64,000 nt of DNA from Blastocystis hominis (Eukaryota; Sar; Bigyra; Opalinata; Blastocystidae), in assembly GCF_000151665.1 (NCBI RefSeq), contig NW_013171822.1, forward strand, positions 124,001 to 188,000, written 5' to 3'. A program made the position numbers and the translations under genes. The notes under the pieces were generated by a model that made no database searches, was not told the DNA's origin, and saw only the letters and a program-made list of their open reading frames with translations. Shown one piece after another: positions 60,431 through 64,000 of this stretch (positions are counted from its first letter, which is position 1; every line of letters starts with the position of its first letter).

Positions 60431-61042
60431 ATGCCCGTCACGATTCGTCAAACTGCTCCCAACTTTTGTTTGAATGGAGCTCAAGGAACTGAAACAATTT
60501 CCAATATTTCGCTTGATAACTACAAGGGAAAGTGGGTAATTCTGTTGTTCTATCCCATGGATTGGACTTTCGTTTGTCCCACCGAAATATTTGCTTATAA
60601 TGATGCTGCGGACAAGTTGGCTGCAGTGAACACTGTGGTGCTTGGAATTTCTGGAGATTCTCCTTATACTCATTTGAGTTGGTTGAAGGCATCCCGTTCT
60701 GAGGGTGGACTGGGTGGTCTTATCAATATTCCGTTGCTTTCGGATGTGACTCGTGAGACGATGAAGAACTATGGAGTATACAATGAAGATAAATCGGGTT
60801 TGGATTATGCTCAAGCTTTCCGAGGATTGTTCTTGATCGATCCGAATCAGAAAATCCGTCATATTTATATAAATGATAATGGAGTTGGTCGTAGTGTGGA
60901 TGAAACGATCCGTGTGATCAAGGGACTTCAGTTCAGTGATGTACACGGAGAAGTCTGTCCTGCGAACTGGCACGAAGGTGATAAAACTTTCGTTCCTAAC
61001 AATGCAGGAATCTCGAAGTTCTTGGTGAATTTGAAGAAGTAA
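60431..61042 (+). CDS. 2-Cys peroxiredoxin, copy 3
   Basis: Protein identical to copy 2 by eye, with a few silent nucleotide changes. Intact peroxidatic (TFVCPTE) and resolving (GEVCPANW) Cys and GGLGG, no YF tail. TGTTTGTT at 61078-61085, and a 5S gene about 180 bp downstream as in copy 2. Three intact copies in one window suggest selection for peroxide-detoxifying dosage or concerted evolution (inference). Confidence 0.96.
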   Translation: MPVTIRQTAPNFCLNGAQGTETISNISLDNYKGKWVILLFYPMDWTFVCPTEIFAYNDAADKLAAVNTVVLGISGDSPYTHLSWLKASRSEGGLGGLINIPLLSDVTRETMKNYGVYNEDKSGLDYAQAFRGLFLIDPNQKIRHIYINDNGVGRSVDETIRVIKGLQFSDVHGEVCPANWHEGDKTFVPNNAGISKFLVNLKK

Positions 61043-61223
61043 ATACTAAATATGTATGTGTAGAATGTTTGCATTTTTGTTTGTTTGAAAACACAACACT
61101 GGAATCATTTGTTCTCGATTGCAGTTGATGAAGAATCAGAAATGTAATTCAAAATATGTGAGTGAACGAGTATGTGATGATAAGAATGTGATATATAAAT
61201 AGGTTAGTGAATGGAAGTAAAAT

Positions 61224-61341
61224 GAGAACGGCCATATCTAATGGAAAGCGCCCTAACCCGTCCGATCTAGGAAGCTAAGTCATCACGAGTCGAGTTAGTA
61301 CCAGTGTGGGTGACTCGCTGAGAAGTCTCGATGCTGTTCTT
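61224..61341 (+). rRNA. 5S ribosomal RNA, copy 2
   Basis: 118 nt with the same terminal helix and internal promoter blocks as the copy at 36348 (one visible substitution, TCTAATGG versus TCTGATGG, near the 5' end). T run at the 3' end. Confidence 0.93.
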
Positions 61342-61346
61342 TTACT

Positions 61347-62721
61347 CCAATATTCCATTCCATTCTATTCCATTCTGGTTTTCACTATTCCATTTTTGCA
61401 TTCTATTTTTTATATTAACAACAACAAATATCTTACTTTCCTATTTAGTCATTTTCTAATTCTTTCACAAATTGCTGTTGCATTTGCTTCACCATAATCA
61501 TATTCTGTCACTCCGCCTATTTGTTTACCATTTTCATTATCCATGCTAGACTTATTAGTACTAGCTATCTCCTTGTTCTAGAATCACTTCATTTTTCCTT
61601 TTTATTCTTCGAGATATGTTTTCTTTGCCACCCAAATACTCATTGGTTCAAAAGTTGAGTTTGCCCCACCTAATCACATAGTTATTTTATAAGGATCATA
61701 TACATTCTCACACTACCGTAACCATTTATCATTAAATTATAGAAATTGTTCCTAATTGTATTAGTGATGTGAATTCTCTATATTCTAATACACATTTAGG
61801 ATTCACTTATGCCACAATGGATTTTTTACATTTTTAGGGAGTAAAAATTGGTGCATTTACTTATTTTGTTAGAATATAATGTTTAAGAGCATAAATATGG
61901 TTTTCTTGAATTCCACAAATATTTTTATTTCAAGCTGATTCTAATTTTCGAATCAGCTTTTTGTAATATACATTAAAATCAAATCAAAACATCCACTACT
62001 TGTTCTGTAGTGTTTCAATGGATTGTTGGAAGAGATCAAGGCCTTAGTGTGAGTGCTCTGTAATGATATGTACTACTACTATAGTTTTGGAATTTCTAGC
62101 ATTGAAAAAGGGAATTCATTGAACTATTGAGTTCGGCTAAACATATCTGTGTAACTATACAGAACAAATGGAGAAAGAAAGCGGTTATATATGTTCTAGA
62201 CGTTTCCTAGCAAATTGGAGTGTTCTAAACACAGTAGCTCGAGTTCTCTCTCCTAACGTAGAATTACTGCGATTCGGGTGTGGTAAGTGGCTATTATGGA
62301 TTTTCCGCGAGATACACGCACAACTAAGAAACACTGTCCCATGTAAAGTCGTTTGTGTAAATGTGGCTTGATTGGAATACTTAGAAGTATTTCCATCCAT
62401 TGGAACAAACTAATTCATACAAGATATAGACCTGAGCTTGCTTGCACTTAAAAACAGATAATTGGATTTTACTAATGTTTATACCTCTACATACCTTAAA
62501 ATAAATATATAATCATGAAACACGCCACCTTATTTTCTTTTATCACATATATATTCTATAGATACATGAAGCGTTAAGTCTGTAGCGAAAATGTGTTTTC
62601 CCGTTCTATTTTCATTTTTCGTACATTATCGATTTATTTACGCCCTGTTGTTCAATTCGTGCAGCTGCTTTAACATACGTTAGAAATGAGAGAATGAATC
62701 CGACTTTACCTCAGTTTAATA
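61347..62721. other. AT-rich intergenic stretch
   Basis: No convincing gene. A 67-codon frame at 62168-62371 has no recognisable features and I do not call it. AATCAGCTT / AAGCTGATT near 61932-61963 can form a hairpin. Confidence 0.4.
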
Positions 62722-62787
62722 ATGGGCCATAAAATAACAGCCGTTAATTTCTATTCAGTAATTTTAACAGAATCGACTTTTCATCAG

Positions 62788-64000
62788 ATGAGCAATATAG
62801 AGCTATTCAAACCAAGCGGTAATATTGAACTAAAGAGTATTAGTGTAAATGTTAGTGTAGACCCAGCAGATGATAAATGGTGGGAACAAACTTTTTCTAC
62901 TCAGTTTCCTGTTGCAAACATACCCGGTGATGGTAAAAGAATCACTTCAGTTGTCGGATCTCCTCATGCCGGCTATACTATCGAATGTGATATTTCTCAG
63001 CACATATTACAAGGACCAGCATGTATTAGGTCAACTAAAGGAATAGTTATAGCAGAACTCGAGTTTAGAAATGGAATTGCTCAAGGCCCTTGTACCTTTT
63101 ACTATAATAGTGGATTAATCTTTTTCAAGGGAAATCTGGAAAATGGATTGAGACAAGGAATGGGCAAAGAGTATCGTGAGGATGGAAGCCTCTTATTTGA
63201 AGGAATGTATGAACATGGAAAGAAGCGAAACATTATTGCTATGGAAGATATGAAAGGGTATTGGATGGAGCTGGATGAAAACCAAAAAGTGAAGAGCATC
63301 AGCAAAAGAAATGAGAAAGGAAACTTCGAGGGAATTTGCTATGTATATGTGGATGGCCAAATCAGTAAAATTGCCCACTACAAGGATGGAAAAGAAGAAA
63401 TCACGCTAAAAAAATTTGTAAATAATAAAATGACTGAATATCGGAATGGACAAAGATGTTATGAAGGTGGATTCGTGAACACACTATCTTCTGGATATAT
63501 GAGAGCAGGTTTTGGACAAGAATATGATAAGAGTGGAAATAATTTAAGTTATGAAGGTAATTTTATAAACGGAATGAGACATGGTGAAGGAAGAACTTAC
63601 AAAAACGGCAAACCAACATATAATGGGAAATGGATTCAAGGGAAGAAAAAGTGTACATATTACAGCCAAAAAATATTCGTTACTCTTTTGGGTGCTGCCA
63701 TTGTGGCACTCGCCTTCATTTTCTTTTTACAGTACTATTATGTTGGCATTATACTGGCTCTACTTTATTGTCTACTGTTGTGGTCAATTTGGAGAACCAA
63801 ATACATTAACTATGTATTGACGATAACAAAAAGTGAAGACATAATTCAGTTGAATTCTAAAGTAACAGGAATTATTGTACCTTCAGACTGTTGTAACGAC
63901 GTTTATGAGCTGGATCTGAGCAATTGTTCAAGATTAGAATATATAGAGATTGGAGACAATAGTTTTACAAGAGTTCAGACAGTTCGAATTTGTGGATTGC
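62788..64000 (+). CDS. MORN-TM-LRR protein D, 3' end cut by window edge
   Basis: Open from ATG 62788 to the window end (404 codons); an in-frame ATG at 62722 could add 22 residues. MORN repeats: FFKGNLENGLRQGMGKEYRE, LFEGMYEHGKK, CYEGGFVNTLSSGYMRAGFG and the classic YEGNFINGMRHGEGRTYKNG, then YNGKWIQGKKK. At about residues 296-335 two adjacent hydrophobic segments (KIFVTLLGAAIVALAFIFFL and YVGIILALLYCLLLW) look like a membrane hairpin. BspA-like LRRs then begin (LEYIEIGDNSFTRVQTVRI). Unlike proteins A-C it is membrane-anchored between its MORN and LRR halves. No intron in the visible part. Confidence 0.78.
   Translation, partial: MSNIELFKPSGNIELKSISVNVSVDPADDKWWEQTFSTQFPVANIPGDGKRITSVVGSPHAGYTIECDISQHILQGPACIRSTKGIVIAELEFRNGIAQGPCTFYYNSGLIFFKGNLENGLRQGMGKEYREDGSLLFEGMYEHGKKRNIIAMEDMKGYWMELDENQKVKSISKRNEKGNFEGICYVYVDGQISKIAHYKDGKEEITLKKFVNNKMTEYRNGQRCYEGGFVNTLSSGYMRAGFGQEYDKSGNNLSYEGNFINGMRHGEGRTYKNGKPTYNGKWIQGKKKCTYYSQKIFVTLLGAAIVALAFIFFLQYYYVGIILALLYCLLLWSIWRTKYINYVLTITKSEDIIQLNSKVTGIIVPSDCCNDVYELDLSNCSRLEYIEIGDNSFTRVQTVRICGL

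Larger units (their letters stand above)
58942..61346. repeat. Segmental duplication, copy 2
   Basis: Partner of 34063-36470 with the same content and orientation. The left edge abuts the Maverick remnant; the right edge lies a few bases past the 5S gene. Confidence 0.93.

Noticed and set aside
62168-62371. 67-codon frame
   Set aside because: Isolated, no motif, no upstream or downstream gene signals.

Overview
The window reads as nuclear DNA of a protist, most likely Blastocystis or a close stramenopile relative. Three things support this. (1) Almost every gene that can be reconstructed is cut by GT-AG introns of about 28-40 nt. (2) The octamer TGTTTGTT recurs just downstream of gene ends. 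(3) In three genes the reading frame lacks an encoded stop at the expected 3' end, but a T lies exactly 4 nt before the octamer, so polyadenylation would complete a UAA. That stop-making mechanism is established for Blastocystis; its use here is inferred from spacing. The tRNA lacks an encoded CCA and the 5S genes end in T runs, as expected for eukaryotic Pol III genes.

Layout. 1-8.3 kb is a very compact housekeeping block: alanine aminotransferase (-, cut by the window edge), tRNA-Gly(UCC) (-), a GT61-type glycosyltransferase (+), an ALDH3-type aldehyde dehydrogenase (+), a small basic coiled-coil protein (-), an mRNA capping guanylyltransferase (-) and folylpolyglutamate synthase (+). Gaps here are as short as about 25-45 bp. 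8.3-16.6 kb is AT-rich and holds a secreted two-repeat protein with a catalytically dead papain-like domain, and the first of three peroxiredoxin genes. 16.6-20.0 kb is a MAP3K-like kinase with a helical-repeat tail and 14 tiny introns. 20.2-29.4 kb is one very large HECT ubiquitin ligase with a MIB/HERC2 domain (-). 29.4-33.5 kb holds two MORN-LRR genes (-).

34.1-36.5 kb and 58.9-61.3 kb are near-identical copies of one 2.4-kb segment: a MORN pseudogene, peroxiredoxin and 5S rRNA. Between them lie remnants of a Maverick/Polinton-type element (a penton-like capsid gene in two broken copies, a DDE integrase, NP-x-TGR repeat proteins, and a protein-primed DNA polymerase B with intact palm motifs but a broken N-terminus). 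The same interval holds a GC-rich fibronectin-III gene full of coding microsatellites, a third MORN-LRR gene, and about 6 kb of cryptically simple AT-rich DNA. The window closes inside a fourth MORN gene, which has two membrane segments before its LRR part.

The most interesting signals are a sequence shared, in both orientations, by several ~30-nt introns (introner-like); LRR repeats each carried on a symmetrical phase-1 exon; the polyadenylation-made stops; and the decayed Maverick. Splice sites were placed by eye from frame continuity and GT-AG ends, without transcript evidence. No identity percentages or database scores were computed.
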